From Clostridia bacterium (GTDB lineage Bacteria; Bacillota; Clostridia; Oscillospirales; Acutalibacteraceae): a stretch of 64,000 bases of DNA. Location: assembly GCA_017436285.1 (NCBI GenBank), contig JAFSDL010000030.1, forward strand, positions 49,088 through 113,087, in the 5' to 3' direction. The translations under genes and the position numbers were made by a program. The notes under the pieces were generated by a model that saw nothing but the letters and a program-made list of their open reading frames with translations, had not been told where the DNA came from and searched no databases. Of the stretch, positions 32,161 through 41,831 are shown one piece after another; position 1 is the stretch's first letter, and each line of letters begins with the position of its first letter.

Positions 32161-33059
32161 GTGTTAATCTTTGCGGAACAGAGCTTGATAACCCCATAAT
32201 TCCCGCCAGCGGAACATTTGGCTACGGTTACGAGTTTGCAGAAATTTATGATATAAATTGCCTCGGCACATTTTCGTTCAAGGGAACAACAAAGGATGCT
32301 CGTTTCGGTAATCCCACACCCCGAATTGCAGAATGTACTGCAGGTATGATAAATGCGGTTGGTCTTCAGAATCCCGGTGTTGAAAAGGTTATTTCTGAAG
32401 AACTTCCGAAGTTAAAAAAATGCTTTGATAAAAAGGTTATGGCAAATGTAAGCGGTTTCGCTATTGAGGATTACGCTTACACCTGCGAAAAGCTTGATAA
32501 GGAAGAGCAGGTTGGTTGGCTTGAGGTTAATGTTAGCTGTCCTAATGTTCACGGTGGTGGTATGAGCTTCGGCACAGACCCCAAAGCAGCGGCAGAGGTT
32601 ACTGCGGCAGTTAAGGCAGTAACAAAAAAGCCTGTAATTATTAAGCTTTCACCCAATGTAACAGATATTGTTGCAATTGCAAAAGAGTGTGAGTCGGCAG
32701 GTGCAGATGGTATCAGCCTTATAAATACTCTTTTGGGTATGAGAATTGACCTTAAAACAAAGAAGCCCGTAATTGCAAATAAAATGGGTGGCTTCTCAGG
32801 AAGTGCGATTTTCCCTGTTGCAGTCCGTATGGTTTATCAGGTGGCAAATGCAGTTAATATTCCCGTTGTGGGTATGGGTGGCGTTTCCTCTGCAGAGGAT
32901 GTTATTGAGCTTATGCTTGCAGGTGCAACTGCAGTTGAGGTTGGCGCGGCAAATCTTATTGACCCCTGCATTTGTCGTGACATCATTAATGATTTACCAA
33001 AGGTTATGGGCAAGTATGGTATAGAAAATTTAAGTGATATAATAGGAGGCGCAAAATAA
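32148..33059 (+). CDS. pyrD: Dihydroorotate dehydrogenase, class 1B catalytic subunit
   Basis: A 303-residue FMN TIM-barrel enzyme oxidising dihydroorotate to orotate. Seen: PASGTFGYG near the start, VNVSCPNVHGGG (active-site Cys in the class 1 loop), LINTLLGMRID, and the FMN-phosphate loops GMGGVSS and ATAVEVGAAN. The start overlaps pyrK; AAAAAGGAGG sits inside the end of pyrK. The final TAATG overlaps the pyrF start. Confidence 0.95.
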   Translation: MGRLSVNLCGTELDNPIIPASGTFGYGYEFAEIYDINCLGTFSFKGTTKDARFGNPTPRIAECTAGMINAVGLQNPGVEKVISEELPKLKKCFDKKVMANVSGFAIEDYAYTCEKLDKEEQVGWLEVNVSCPNVHGGGMSFGTDPKAAAEVTAAVKAVTKKPVIIKLSPNVTDIVAIAKECESAGADGISLINTLLGMRIDLKTKKPVIANKMGGFSGSAIFPVAVRMVYQVANAVNIPVVGMGGVSSAEDVIELMLAGATAVEVGAANLIDPCICRDIINDLPKVMGKYGIENLSDIIGGAK

Positions 33060-33760
33060 TGGGTAGAGATGTTATCGTTGCTTGTGATTTTGCAAGTGCA
33101 GAAAAGGTTTATGAATTTCTTGATAAATTTGAAGGAGGAAGAAAGCCTTTCGTAAAAATCGGTATGGAGCTTTTCTATGCAGAGGGCCCACAGATTGTTC
33201 GTGAAATCAAAAAAAGAGGTCACAAGATTTTCCTTGACCTCAAGCTTCACGATATTCCCAACACAGTTAAAAAATCAATGGCAGTTCTTTCAAACCTTGA
33301 TGTTGATATTACAAATCTTCACGCTGCAGGCACAATCAGTATGATGGAGGCTGCTCTTGAAGGACTTACCCGTCCCGATGGCACAAGACCTTTGCTTATT
33401 GCTGTTACTCAGCTTACATCAACAGACCAGGAAAGAATGGAAAACGACCTTCTTATTAAAGAGCCTATCGATAAGGTTGTTATGCATTATGCTCACAATG
33501 CAAAGCTTGCAGGTCTTGACGGTGTTGTTTGCTCACCTCTTGAGGCAGGCAAGGTTCACGAAACCTGTGGCAAAGAGTTTCTTACAATCACTCCCGGTGT
33601 TCGCTTTGCAGACGGTGATATCGGTGACCAGAAGAGAGTTATGACTCCCGCAGAGGCTAAGAAAATCGGTTCCGACTACATTGTTGTTGGCAGACCTATC
33701 ACAGCAGCAGATGACCCCGTTGCAGCATATAACAGATGTGTTGCAGAGTTTTGTGACTAA
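33059..33760 (+). CDS. pyrF: Orotidine-5'-phosphate decarboxylase
   Basis: A 233-residue class I OMP decarboxylase making UMP. The catalytic Asp-Lys-x-x-Asp signature is FLDLKLHDIPNTV, and VKIGMELF, TPGVRFADGD and IVVGRPITAA are typical substrate loops. The start ATG overlaps the pyrD stop (TAATG). The gene is followed by repeat copies before pyrE. Confidence 0.95.
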   Translation: MGRDVIVACDFASAEKVYEFLDKFEGGRKPFVKIGMELFYAEGPQIVREIKKRGHKIFLDLKLHDIPNTVKKSMAVLSNLDVDITNLHAAGTISMMEAALEGLTRPDGTRPLLIAVTQLTSTDQERMENDLLIKEPIDKVVMHYAHNAKLAGLDGVVCSPLEAGKVHETCGKEFLTITPGVRFADGDIGDQKRVMTPAEAKKIGSDYIVVGRPITAADDPVAAYNRCVAEFCD

Positions 33761-33780
33761 AATAAAATCCTTTACCTAAT

Positions 33781-33901
33781 TATCCCTCTTTTTTTACGAA
33801 TGTAAAAAAGGAGGGGGGACCGCGTTAGCGGTGGGTGGTACAATCTTTACGTTAGAGTAAAAGTATTGCAACAGCCATACCGCGTTAGCGGTGGGTGGTA
33901 C
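33781..33901 (+). repeat. Solo copies of the DUF559-element repeat inside the pyr operon
   Basis: The 61 bp at 33781-33841 match 20415-20475 base for base. A second, shorter copy follows at 33879-33901 (ACCGCGTTAGCGGT with GGGTGGTAC), preceded by TAAAAGTATTGCAACA at 33858-33873, the same motif found at the outer edge of the DUF559 element. No gene is enclosed. The hairpin in the first copy resembles a terminator, yet it lies between pyrF and pyrE, so it could reduce read-through. Confidence 0.85.
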
Positions 33902-33925
33902 TAATTATAGATTGGAGTAAAGACA

Positions 33926-34582
33926 ATGGAATCCTACAAAAGAGAATTTATACAGTTTTTAGAAGGTGCAGGCGTTCTTAAATTTGGTGATTTCACTGCA
34001 AAAAGCGGTAGAAAAATCCCTTATTTTATTAACGCAGGTGATATTAAAACAGGCGAACAGATTTGTAAGCTTGGCGAATTCTATGCAAAAGCATATTTTG
34101 AAAAGGTAGGTAACAAGAAAACAGTTCTTTATGGTCCTGCATACAAGGGTATTCCCATAGCAGTTTCCGTTGCGGTTGCTCTTGCAAAGAATGGTCTTGA
34201 TGTTCCTTTCTTCTTTAATCGTAAGGAGGAAAAGGATCACGGTGAAGGTGGCGTTTTCGTTGGTTACAAGCCTCAGGAGGGCGAAGAAATCGTAATCGTT
34301 GAGGATGTTATCACAGCAGGTACTGCTATTCGTGAAAGTATGTCAATCCTTTCAGGTCTTAAGGGCACAAAGGTTGCTGCAACATTTGTTATGGTTGACC
34401 GTAAGGAAAAGGGTCAGACAGAAAAATCCGCTATGGCAGAGGTTGGCGAGGAATATGGCTTCCCCGTATATTCTGTGGTTGATGTTTACGATATTATTGA
34501 ATACCTTGAAGAAGACGAGAAAAACAAGGAAAATGTAGAGCGCATCAAAAATTACCTTGCTGTAAACGGCGCTAAAGAATAA
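33926..34582 (+). CDS. pyrE: Orotate phosphoribosyltransferase
   Basis: A 218-residue type I phosphoribosyltransferase joining orotate to PRPP. The PRPP motif is [28 protein letters not shown] at the N-terminus and [15 protein letters not shown] (flexible catalytic loop) are characteristic. The ATG follows TTGGAG. It lies directly after the repeat copies, so its upstream spacing was reshaped by them. Confidence 0.95.
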   Translation: MESYKREFIQFLEGAGVLKFGDFTAKSGRKIPYFINAGDIKTGEQICKLGEFYAKAYFEKVGNKKTVLYGPAYKGIPIAVSVAVALAKNGLDVPFFFNRKEEKDHGEGGVFVGYKPQEGEEIVIVEDVITAGTAIRESMSILSGLKGTKVAATFVMVDRKEKGQTEKSAMAEVGEEYGFPVYSVVDVYDIIEYLEEDEKNKENVERIKNYLAVNGAKE

Positions 34583-34593
34583 GGAAGTTATTT

Positions 34594-35514
34594 ATGAGAA
34601 GTTTAATTGATATTCTCGATTTTACCGTTGAAGAGGTTAATGAGCTTATTGCAACGGCAAATGATATTATAGATAATCCCGATAAATACTGTGAAAGGTG
34701 TAAAAGAAAAAAGCTTGCAACACTTTTCTTTGAGCCCTCAACAAGAACACGCCTCAGCTTTGAGGCTGCTATGATTGAGTTGGGCGGTAGTGTTATCGGT
34801 TTTTCTGCGGCAAACAACTCTTCTGCCGCAAAGGGTGAAAGTGTGGCAGACACTGCAAAAACAATAAGCTGCTATGCAGATATTATTGCAATGCGCCATC
34901 CTAAAGAGGGTGCACCCCTTGTTGCTGCGCAGAATGCTACTATTCCTGTTATCAATGCAGGTGACGGCGGTCATAATCACCCTACTCAGACTCTTACGGA
35001 CCTTCTTACAATCAATCGTGAAAAGGGTGGGTTTGAGAATCTTACAGTAGGCTTTTGTGGTGACCTTAAATTCGGTAGAACAGTTCACTCGCTTATTACT
35101 GCCCTTTCAAGATACAGCGGTATTAATGTTGTGCTTATTTCACCCGATGAATTGAAACTCCCCAGCTACATAAAGAAGGATGTTCTCAAAAAGAACGGTA
35201 TTCCTTATAAGCAGACAACTGACCTTGAAAGCGTAATGCCCGAGCTTGATATTCTTTATATGACAAGAGTTCAGAGAGAACGCTTTTTCAACGAAGAGGA
35301 TTATTTGCGCCTTAAGGATAGCTATATTCTTGAGCCTAAGAAGCTTGTAAATGCTAAAAAGGATTTGTGCATTATGCATCCGCTTCCCCGAGTAAACGAA
35401 ATAAGCGTTGCGGTGGATGATGACCCGAGAGCTTGTTATTTCAAGCAGGTTCTTTATGGTAAATATATCCGTATGGCGCTTATTCTCAAGCTTTTAGAGG
35501 AGGCAGAGAAATGA
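34594..35514 (+). CDS. pyrB: Aspartate carbamoyltransferase catalytic subunit
   Basis: A 306-residue enzyme that makes carbamoyl-aspartate. Carbamoyl-phosphate site [23 protein letters not shown], and the C-terminal HPLPRVNEI are present. The stop overlaps the pyrI start by 4 bp, matching a catalytic-regulatory complex. Confidence 0.96.
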   Translation: MRSLIDILDFTVEEVNELIATANDIIDNPDKYCERCKRKKLATLFFEPSTRTRLSFEAAMIELGGSVIGFSAANNSSAAKGESVADTAKTISCYADIIAMRHPKEGAPLVAAQNATIPVINAGDGGHNHPTQTLTDLLTINREKGGFENLTVGFCGDLKFGRTVHSLITALSRYSGINVVLISPDELKLPSYIKKDVLKKNGIPYKQTTDLESVMPELDILYMTRVQRERFFNEEDYLRLKDSYILEPKKLVNAKKDLCIMHPLPRVNEISVAVDDDPRACYFKQVLYGKYIRMALILKLLEEAEK

Positions 35515-35927
35515 ATATAGATTCAATTACAAATGGTTATGTTATAGACCATATTACCGCAGGTCGCGGTATGAAGCTTTATGACCTTTTAGGGCTTGAT
35601 AATCAGGATTGCTCCATTGCAATTATCAAAAACGTTTTAAGTAAAAAAATGGGGAAAAAGGATATTATCAAAATTGATGCGGATATTGCTATTGATATTG
35701 ATGTTATCGGCTATGTTGACCCGGGTATAACGGTTAACATTATTAAAAATTGCGAGTTGGTTGAAAAGCGGGCAATTGAACTTCCGCAGATGCTCACAAA
35801 TGTTATAAAATGCAAAAATCCCCGTTGCATTACATCAACAGAGCAGGAATTGAATCACGTTTTCAAGCTCACAGATAAAGACAACGGAGTTTACCGTTGT
35901 ATCTATTGCGAAACACAGGCTAAGTAA
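35511..35927 (+). CDS. pyrI: Aspartate carbamoyltransferase regulatory subunit
   Basis: A 138-residue protein with an N-terminal nucleotide-binding domain ([16 protein letters not shown]) and a C-terminal zinc domain with four cysteines, CKNPRC and CIYC. It should bind CTP/ATP and tune PyrB allosterically. It overlaps pyrB by 4 bp. Length is normal for the family. Confidence 0.94.
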   Translation: MNIDSITNGYVIDHITAGRGMKLYDLLGLDNQDCSIAIIKNVLSKKMGKKDIIKIDADIAIDIDVIGYVDPGITVNIIKNCELVEKRAIELPQMLTNVIKCKNPRCITSTEQELNHVFKLTDKDNGVYRCIYCETQAK

Positions 35928-35952
35928 ACAAGCAGGCGAAAGGATGTTTTTT

Positions 35953-36444
35953 ATGAAAAAAGTCGGAATTATTATGGGTAGCGATAGCGATTTACCCGTT
36001 GTTGAAAAAGCTATAAACACTCTTAAGGATTTTGAGGTTCCTTTTGAGGTTCACGTTTTTTCTGCTCACAGAACCCCTGTTGAAGCAAAGGAATTCAGTG
36101 CTAATGCCCGTGAGAACGGCTTTGGTGTAATTATTGCGGCGGCTGGTATGGCGGCTCACCTTGCAGGAGCAGTTGCTGCTAACACAACCTTACCCGTTAT
36201 CGGTATTCCGATTAAGTCTCAGAATTTGGGCGGTATGGAAGCACTCCTTTCAACAGTTCAGATGCCATCCGGCATTCCCGTTGCAACAGTTGCAATTGAC
36301 GGTGCAGTAAACTCTGCTCTTCTTGCAATTGAAATTCTTTCACTCGGTGAGCCCGGGCTTGAAAAGAAGCTTGCAGAAAAAAGAGCTAAGGATACTGCAA
36401 CAGTTCTTGAAAAAAATAAAGCGATAGAAGAAAAGTATAATTAA
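35953..36444 (+). CDS. purE: N5-carboxyaminoimidazole ribonucleotide mutase
   Basis: A 163-residue class I PurE. The substrate loop GSDSDLPV, SAHRTP and the GMAAHLAG/GIPIKSQNLGGMEALLS segment are all present. The ATG at 35953 has AAAGG at 35939-35943; an in-frame ATG at 35944 is too close to it. First purine gene; purK and purC are not beside it. Confidence 0.93.
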   Translation: MKKVGIIMGSDSDLPVVEKAINTLKDFEVPFEVHVFSAHRTPVEAKEFSANARENGFGVIIAAAGMAAHLAGAVAANTTLPVIGIPIKSQNLGGMEALLSTVQMPSGIPVATVAIDGAVNSALLAIEILSLGEPGLEKKLAEKRAKDTATVLEKNKAIEEKYN

Positions 36445-36464
36445 ATTTTAAAAAGTATTGTTAA

Positions 36465-36674
36465 GTTAGGAGTGAGTAGTGAGGAGTGAGGAATGTCGGG
36501 TCTGCGACGCAATTATAAGCTTCGCTAACCGAAATAGTTCTTCTATCGGATTGTTATCAAAGTATAAAATATGATTACAATGAAAATAGAGGAGCCTACT
36601 TCTTGTACTACTGTTTATATAATGCCGACCGCAGGTCCGTACACTCCTAACTCCTCACTCCTAACTCCTCACTT
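36465..36674 (+). repeat. MITE-like inverted-repeat element between purE and purF-like
   Basis: About 210 bp whose ends are imperfect inverted repeats built from GAGTGAGGAGT-type words: the left end runs to about 36510 with GGGTCTGCG, and the right end reads back as AAGTGAGGAGTTAGGAGTG then GGACCTGCG. The AT-rich core encodes nothing. It accounts for most of the 274-bp gap. Confidence 0.7.
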
Positions 36675-36718
36675 GATTTTTTGATGGAGTTGATAATAAT
36701 TTATTAATGAGGTGCAAA

Positions 36719-38143
36719 ATGGGTGGTTTTTTTGGTGTAGTATCTAAAAACGATGCTGTACTTGATACATTTTTCGGAGTTGACTATCATTCCCATCTGG
36801 GAACCCGTCGTGCAGGTATGGCGGCATTCAGCGAAGAAAAGGGCTTACAAAGAAAAATTCATAGAATAGAAAATTCTCCGTTCAGAACAAAGTTCGAGAA
36901 TATTCTCGATCAGATGAGCGGTAATTCATCAATAGGCTGTATCAGTGATACAGATGCGCAACCACTTTTGATGCGCTCTAATCACGGTCTTTATGCTATC
37001 AGCACTATTGGTATCATAAATAACAGTGAAGCACTTGTTGACCAGTATCTTGCTTTCAGCGGTGGTCATTTCGGTGCTATGACAAGTGAGGGTATCAACT
37101 CATCAGAGCTTGTTTCTGCAATGATAGACCAGAAATCAAGCTTTGCAGAGGGTATCCGCTTTGCACAGGATGTAATCGAAGGCACTTCTTCAATTCTTAT
37201 TCTTAAGGATGACGGAAAGCTTATTGCTGCTCGCGATAAGGTAGGCAGAATTCCTGTTCTTATCGGAAAACGCGAGGATGGCTTCTGCGTTTCCTTCGAA
37301 GATTTTGCGTATAAAAAATTAGGCTTTGAGGATTATAAGGAGTTAGGTCCCGGCGAAATTGTTGAAATTTCTGCTGATGAGGTTAAGATTCTTTCTCCTG
37401 CAAAAGAAAAGAAAAAAATCTGTGCTTTCCTTTGGTCTTACTACGGTTATCCAACATCCTGCTATGAGGGCAGAAATGTTGAGGCTATGAGATATGAAAA
37501 CGGAAAGATTATGGCGCAGACCGATAAAATGTTAGGGGAAGCTCAGAACATCGACTATGTAAGCGGTGTTCCGGATTCAGGCACTCCTCATGCTATAGGT
37601 TATGCAAATGAAAGTGGTGTGCCTTTCGCTCGTCCTTTCATTAAATATACTCCCACCTGGCCCCGTAGCTTTATGCCCTCCAACCAGAGAGAGCGTAACA
37701 GGGTTGCCAAAATGAAACAGATTCCCGTTCACGAGCTTATTAAAGACAAAAAGCTTCTCTTTGTTGATGACAGTATCGTAAGAGGTACTCAGCTTCGCGA
37801 AACTGTTGAATTCCTTTATGAGAATGGCGCTAAAGAGGTGCATATGCGTTCTGCTTGTCCGCCTATTATGTATGGTTGCAAATACCTTAATTTCTCAAGA
37901 GGCACAAGCGATATGGACCTTATATCAAGGGCTACCATTATGGAACTTGAGGGTGAAGAGGGCTTTAAGCATATTGACGAATACAGCGATGCTTCCACAG
38001 AGCGTGGTGCAAAAATGAGAAAGGCAATTTGTGAAAAGCTTAATTTTGCATCTCTTGAATTCCAGTCCTTAGAGGGTATTGTTAAAGCAATCGGGCTTCC
38101 CGAGGAGGAGCTTTGCACATATTGTTGGAATGGTAAAGGCTGA
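36719..38143 (+). CDS. purF: PurF-like amidophosphoribosyltransferase with degenerate glutaminase half
   Basis: A 474-residue homologue of PurF, which transfers ammonia from glutamine to PRPP. The phosphoribosyltransferase half looks complete: [16 protein letters not shown], and the PRPP loop [13 protein letters not shown]. The N-terminal amidotransferase half keeps the fold but lacks key residues. The protein begins MGGFFGVV where PurF has Met-Cys-Gly-Ile-Val-Gly, so the nucleophile Cys is Gly. The HVRYST glutamine-binding loop is replaced by CISDTDAQP and the AHNGNL motif by IGIINNS. A CTYCWNG motif ends the protein. TGAGGTG precedes the ATG. It may use free ammonia or a partner, or act with a true PurF elsewhere. 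Confidence 0.75.
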   Translation: MGGFFGVVSKNDAVLDTFFGVDYHSHLGTRRAGMAAFSEEKGLQRKIHRIENSPFRTKFENILDQMSGNSSIGCISDTDAQPLLMRSNHGLYAISTIGIINNSEALVDQYLAFSGGHFGAMTSEGINSSELVSAMIDQKSSFAEGIRFAQDVIEGTSSILILKDDGKLIAARDKVGRIPVLIGKREDGFCVSFEDFAYKKLGFEDYKELGPGEIVEISADEVKILSPAKEKKKICAFLWSYYGYPTSCYEGRNVEAMRYENGKIMAQTDKMLGEAQNIDYVSGVPDSGTPHAIGYANESGVPFARPFIKYTPTWPRSFMPSNQRERNRVAKMKQIPVHELIKDKKLLFVDDSIVRGTQLRETVEFLYENGAKEVHMRSACPPIMYGCKYLNFSRGTSDMDLISRATIMELEGEEGFKHIDEYSDASTERGAKMRKAICEKLNFASLEFQSLEGIVKAIGLPEEELCTYCWNGKG

Positions 38144-38180
38144 TAAAAATATTGTTGAAAAATATTATAGGAGAATAGAT

Positions 38181-39230
38181 ATGAATAATTCACGTTCAGA
38201 AAGTTATGCAGCAGCAGGTGTTGATATTACTGCAGGCTACAAAGCAGTCGAGCTTATGAAAAAACACATTGCAAGAACCCGTAATGAAGGCTCAATGGAT
38301 GATGTTGGTGGCTTTGGTGGTTGCTTTGACCTTGGCTTCACTAAAGGTATGGAGCATCCCGTATTGGTTTCAGGTACTGACGGTTGCGGTACAAAGGTAA
38401 AATTAGCTATTCTTATGGATAAGCACGATACAATCGGTATTGATGCAGTTGCTATGTGCGTAAACGATATCGTATGCGTTGGTGCAAAGCCATTGTATTT
38501 CCTTGATTATATCGCTTGCGGTAAAAATATTCCCGAGAAAATTGCAGAAATCGTAAGTGGTGTTGCAGAGGGCTGTGTTCAGTCAGGCTGCGCGCTTACA
38601 GGTGGCGAAACTGCAGAGCATCCCGGTCTTATGCCCGTTGAGGATTATGACCTTGCAGGCTTTGCAGTAGGTGTTGTTGATAAGCCTAAAATGATTGATA
38701 ACAGCAAAATGTCAGTTGGTGATGTTGTTATTGCTCTTCCCTCAACAGGTATTCATTCCAATGGCTTCAGCTTGTGTCGTAAGGTTTTTGATATTGATAA
38801 TAATAACCCCGAGCTTTATGTTGAACGCGAGGAATTAGGTGGCAAGAGCATTGCAGAGGCTTTGCTTGTTCCCACAAAGATTTATGTTAAGCCTATTCTT
38901 GCTCTTATTGAAAAGGTTAATGTTAAAGGCATTTCACACATTACAGGTGGTGGCTTCTATGAGAATATTCCAAGAAGCATTCCCGATGGCTTGTGTGCAA
39001 AAATTGATAAATCTGCAGTTAAGGTTCTTCCCATTTTCGATGTAATTGCTAAATGGGGTAATGTTCCTGAAAGAGATATGTTTAACACCTATAATATGGG
39101 TGTTGGTATGAGCATTGTAGTGCCTGCATATGAGGTTGAGCTTGCAATTTCAACTCTCAAAGATAATGATATCGATGCTTATGTAATCGGTGAAATTATT
39201 GAAGGCGAAGACAAGATTATACTTGAATAA
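38181..39230 (+). CDS. purM: Phosphoribosylformylglycinamidine cyclo-ligase
   Basis: A 349-residue AIR synthetase. Start [16 protein letters not shown] with the conserved SYxxAGVD; ATP and substrate loops [43 protein letters not shown] and [14 protein letters not shown] are present. The ATG at 38181 follows ATAGGAGA; the frame extends upstream over purF but that is not coding. Confidence 0.95.
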   Translation: MNNSRSESYAAAGVDITAGYKAVELMKKHIARTRNEGSMDDVGGFGGCFDLGFTKGMEHPVLVSGTDGCGTKVKLAILMDKHDTIGIDAVAMCVNDIVCVGAKPLYFLDYIACGKNIPEKIAEIVSGVAEGCVQSGCALTGGETAEHPGLMPVEDYDLAGFAVGVVDKPKMIDNSKMSVGDVVIALPSTGIHSNGFSLCRKVFDIDNNNPELYVEREELGGKSIAEALLVPTKIYVKPILALIEKVNVKGISHITGGGFYENIPRSIPDGLCAKIDKSAVKVLPIFDVIAKWGNVPERDMFNTYNMGVGMSIVVPAYEVELAISTLKDNDIDAYVIGEIIEGEDKIILE

Positions 39231-39243
39231 TTGAGGTAGCAAA

Positions 39244-39879
39244 ATGCCCGAAAGAAAAAATATTGTTGTTCTTGTTTCAGGTGGCGGAACAAATCTTCAG
39301 GCGCTTATTGATGCCGAAAAAAGAGGGGAGTTAGGCGTAGGTAAAATTACCTGTGTAATTGCTTCCAAGGCGGACGCCTTTGCTCTTACCCGTGCAGAAA
39401 ATAACGGGATAAAAACAAGAACTCTTATAAGAAAAGAATATTCTGATATCGCATCATACAGCATTGCAATGAGAGATGCTCTTCTTGAAGAAAAGGCGGA
39501 CCTTGTTGTTTACGCAGGATTTATGACAATTCTTGATGAAAATGTTTGCGATACATTCAAAAACAAAATGATTAATGTTCATCCTGCTCTTATACCCTCG
39601 TTCTGTGGCAAGGGCTTCTATGGTCTTCACGTTCACGAATGTGCTTTGGAAAAGGGTGTGAAGGTTTCAGGTGCAACAGTCCATTTTGTTACTGCAGAAT
39701 GTGATGCAGGTCCGATAATTCTTCAGAAAGCAGTTGAGGTTCAGGAGGGTGACACACCCGAAGCACTTCAGAAGAGAATTATGGAGCAGGCAGAATGGAA
39801 AATACTTCCCAAGGCAGTTCAGCTTTTCTGTGACGGTAAGGTTGAGGTTGCTGAGGGAAAGACAGTTATTAAAGAGTAA
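39244..39879 (+). CDS. purN: Phosphoribosylglycinamide formyltransferase
   Basis: A 211-residue formyltransferase using 10-formyl-THF on GAR. LVSGGGTNLQALIDA at the start binds GAR phosphate; NVHPALIPSF and CALEKGVKVSGATVHFV contain the catalytic Asn-His and the downstream region D near DAGPII. Start ATG after TGAGGTAGC, 13 bp behind purM. Confidence 0.94.
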   Translation: MPERKNIVVLVSGGGTNLQALIDAEKRGELGVGKITCVIASKADAFALTRAENNGIKTRTLIRKEYSDIASYSIAMRDALLEEKADLVVYAGFMTILDENVCDTFKNKMINVHPALIPSFCGKGFYGLHVHECALEKGVKVSGATVHFVTAECDAGPIILQKAVEVQEGDTPEALQKRIMEQAEWKILPKAVQLFCDGKVEVAEGKTVIKE

Positions 39880-39903
39880 TCTAAGGTGAAAGGATAGATA
39901 ATA

Positions 39904-40620
39904 ATGGAAATCAGAAATCTTGAAAATGAGCTTAATTCTCTTGCTTATCACGGCAGAGGTATCATAATCGGTAAAAGTGCCGATTCTAAAAAGGCTGTTA
40001 CTGCTTATTTCATTATGGGCAGAAGCGAAAACAGCAGAAACAGAGTTTTTGTTGAGGATGGCGAGGGCATCAGAACTCAGGCATTTGACGAGTCAAAAAT
40101 GGTTGACCCCCACCTTATTATCTATGCTCCCGTCAGAGTTTTAGGTAACAAAACAATTGTTACAAACGGTGACCAAACAGACACTATCTACGAATTGATG
40201 GACAAGCAGATGACCTTTGAGCAGGCTCTTCGTACCCGTGAATTTGAGGATGATGCACCTAACTACACACCTCGTATTTCAGGTATTATCCGTCTTGAAA
40301 ACGGTGATATGAATTATGCTATGTCTATCCTTAAATCTGCAGATGGTGACGGTTCTTCCTGTCAGAGATACACATTTGCTTATCAGAATCCTCTTCCCGG
40401 AAAAGCAAAATTCATTCATACATATAAATGTGATGGTAACCCTCTTCCCAGCTTTGAGGGTGAGCCTAAAACACTTGAGCTTCCCGATGTTGATATTGAT
40501 ACATTAACAGATATCATCTGGAAAAACCTTAACGAAGATAACAAGGTTTCTCTTTTTGTAAGATATATCGACCTTGAAACAGGTAAATACGAATCACGCA
40601 TTGTAAACAAGAATAAATAA
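39904..40620 (+). CDS. purO: Stand-alone IMP cyclohydrolase (PurO-like)
   Basis: A 238-residue protein of the IMP cyclohydrolase family first known from archaea (PurO), which closes the purine ring from FAICAR to IMP. Motifs: YHGRGIIIGKS near the start, YFIMGRSENSRNR, YTPRISG, and FVRYIDLETG near the end. It takes the place of the cyclohydrolase half of PurH, and the next gene supplies the transformylase half. GAAAGGA precedes the ATG. Confidence 0.85.
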   Translation: MEIRNLENELNSLAYHGRGIIIGKSADSKKAVTAYFIMGRSENSRNRVFVEDGEGIRTQAFDESKMVDPHLIIYAPVRVLGNKTIVTNGDQTDTIYELMDKQMTFEQALRTREFEDDAPNYTPRISGIIRLENGDMNYAMSILKSADGDGSSCQRYTFAYQNPLPGKAKFIHTYKCDGNPLPSFEGEPKTLELPDVDIDTLTDIIWKNLNEDNKVSLFVRYIDLETGKYESRIVNKNK

Positions 40621-40633
40621 GGAGATTATTGTG

Positions 40634-41818
40634 ATGAAAGAATTTGAATTAAAATATGGCTGTAACCCCAACCAAAAACCTGCAAAAATCTTTATGGCGG
40701 ATGGTAGCGAGCTTCCTATAGAAATTCTCTGTGGTCGCCCCGGCTTTATCAACTTCCTTGATGCCTTCAATTCCTGGCAGTTGGTTAAGGAGCTTAAGGA
40801 AGCACTCGGTCTTCCCGCAGTAACCTCCTTTAAGCACGTTAGCCCCACATCTGCTGCAGTAGGTGTGCCTCTCTCAGATAAGCTCAAAAAGGCTTGCTTT
40901 GTTGATGATATTGAGGGTCTTGATGAATCTCCCTTAGCTTGTGCTTATGCAAGAGCAAGAGGTACAGACAGAATGTGCTCCTTCGGTGACTGGGTAGCTC
41001 TTTCCGATGTTTGCGATGTAACAACTGCAAAGCTTATTCAGCGCGAGGTTTCCGATGGTATTATCGCTCCCGGTTATGAGCCCGAAGCACTTGAAATTCT
41101 CAAATCAAAGAGAAAAGGTAACTATAATATAGTTAAAATTGACCCCGATTATGTTCCTGCTCCCATTGAGCACAAGCAGGTTTACGGTATTACATTTGAG
41201 CAGGGCAGAAACAATTTTGAAATCAATGCAGAGCTTCTTAAAAATATTGTTACAGAAAACAAGGATATGCCCGAAAGTGCAGTTCGTGACCTTATAATTG
41301 CACTTATCACTCTTAAATATACTCAGTCAAACTCTGTTTGCTATGCAGTTGATGGTCAGGCAATCGGTGTTGGCGCAGGTCAGCAGTCAAGAATTCACTG
41401 CACACGCCTTGCAGGTACAAAGGCAGATACATGGTTCCTTCGTCAGCACGAAAAGGTTCTTAACCTTCCCTTCAAGGATACGCTCGGCAGACCCGACAGA
41501 GATAATGTTATTGACGGTTACATCAACAAAAATGAAGAGGATGTTTGCGCAGACGGTAACTGGCAGAAATACTTTACCTCTCAGCCCGCACCTCTTACAG
41601 ATGAGGATGTTAAAGCATATTTTGCAACAATTGATGGTGTTGCTCTCGGTTCAGACGCTTTCTTCCCCTTCAGCGATAACATTGAACGCGCAAAGAAGAG
41701 TGGCGTTAAATACATTGCAGAGCCCGGCGGTTCAATCCGTGATGATGTTGTTATTGAATGTGCAAACAAGTATGGTATGACTATGTCCTTCACCGGAATG
41801 AGACTTTTCCACCATTAA
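40634..41818 (+). CDS. Stand-alone AICAR transformylase
   Basis: A 394-residue protein equivalent to the transformylase part of PurH, without the N-terminal MGS-like cyclohydrolase domain. Seen: LKYGCNPNQKPA, FKHVSPTSAAVG (the catalytic Lys-His motif), AYARARGTDRMCSFGDW, and the late SDAFFPFSDNIE and IAEPGGSIRDD. AAGGAG (40619-40624) fits GTG at 40631 or ATG at 40634. It converts AICAR to FAICAR ahead of the PurO-like enzyme. Confidence 0.9.
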   Translation: MKEFELKYGCNPNQKPAKIFMADGSELPIEILCGRPGFINFLDAFNSWQLVKELKEALGLPAVTSFKHVSPTSAAVGVPLSDKLKKACFVDDIEGLDESPLACAYARARGTDRMCSFGDWVALSDVCDVTTAKLIQREVSDGIIAPGYEPEALEILKSKRKGNYNIVKIDPDYVPAPIEHKQVYGITFEQGRNNFEINAELLKNIVTENKDMPESAVRDLIIALITLKYTQSNSVCYAVDGQAIGVGAGQQSRIHCTRLAGTKADTWFLRQHEKVLNLPFKDTLGRPDRDNVIDGYINKNEEDVCADGNWQKYFTSQPAPLTDEDVKAYFATIDGVALGSDAFFPFSDNIERAKKSGVKYIAEPGGSIRDDVVIECANKYGMTMSFTGMRLFHH

Positions 41819-41831
41819 TAGAGGTATGAAG

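Noticed and set aside
36445-36718. Possible purine riboswitch upstream of the purF-like gene
   Set aside because: No purine riboswitch core could be found; the gap is filled by the inverted-repeat element.
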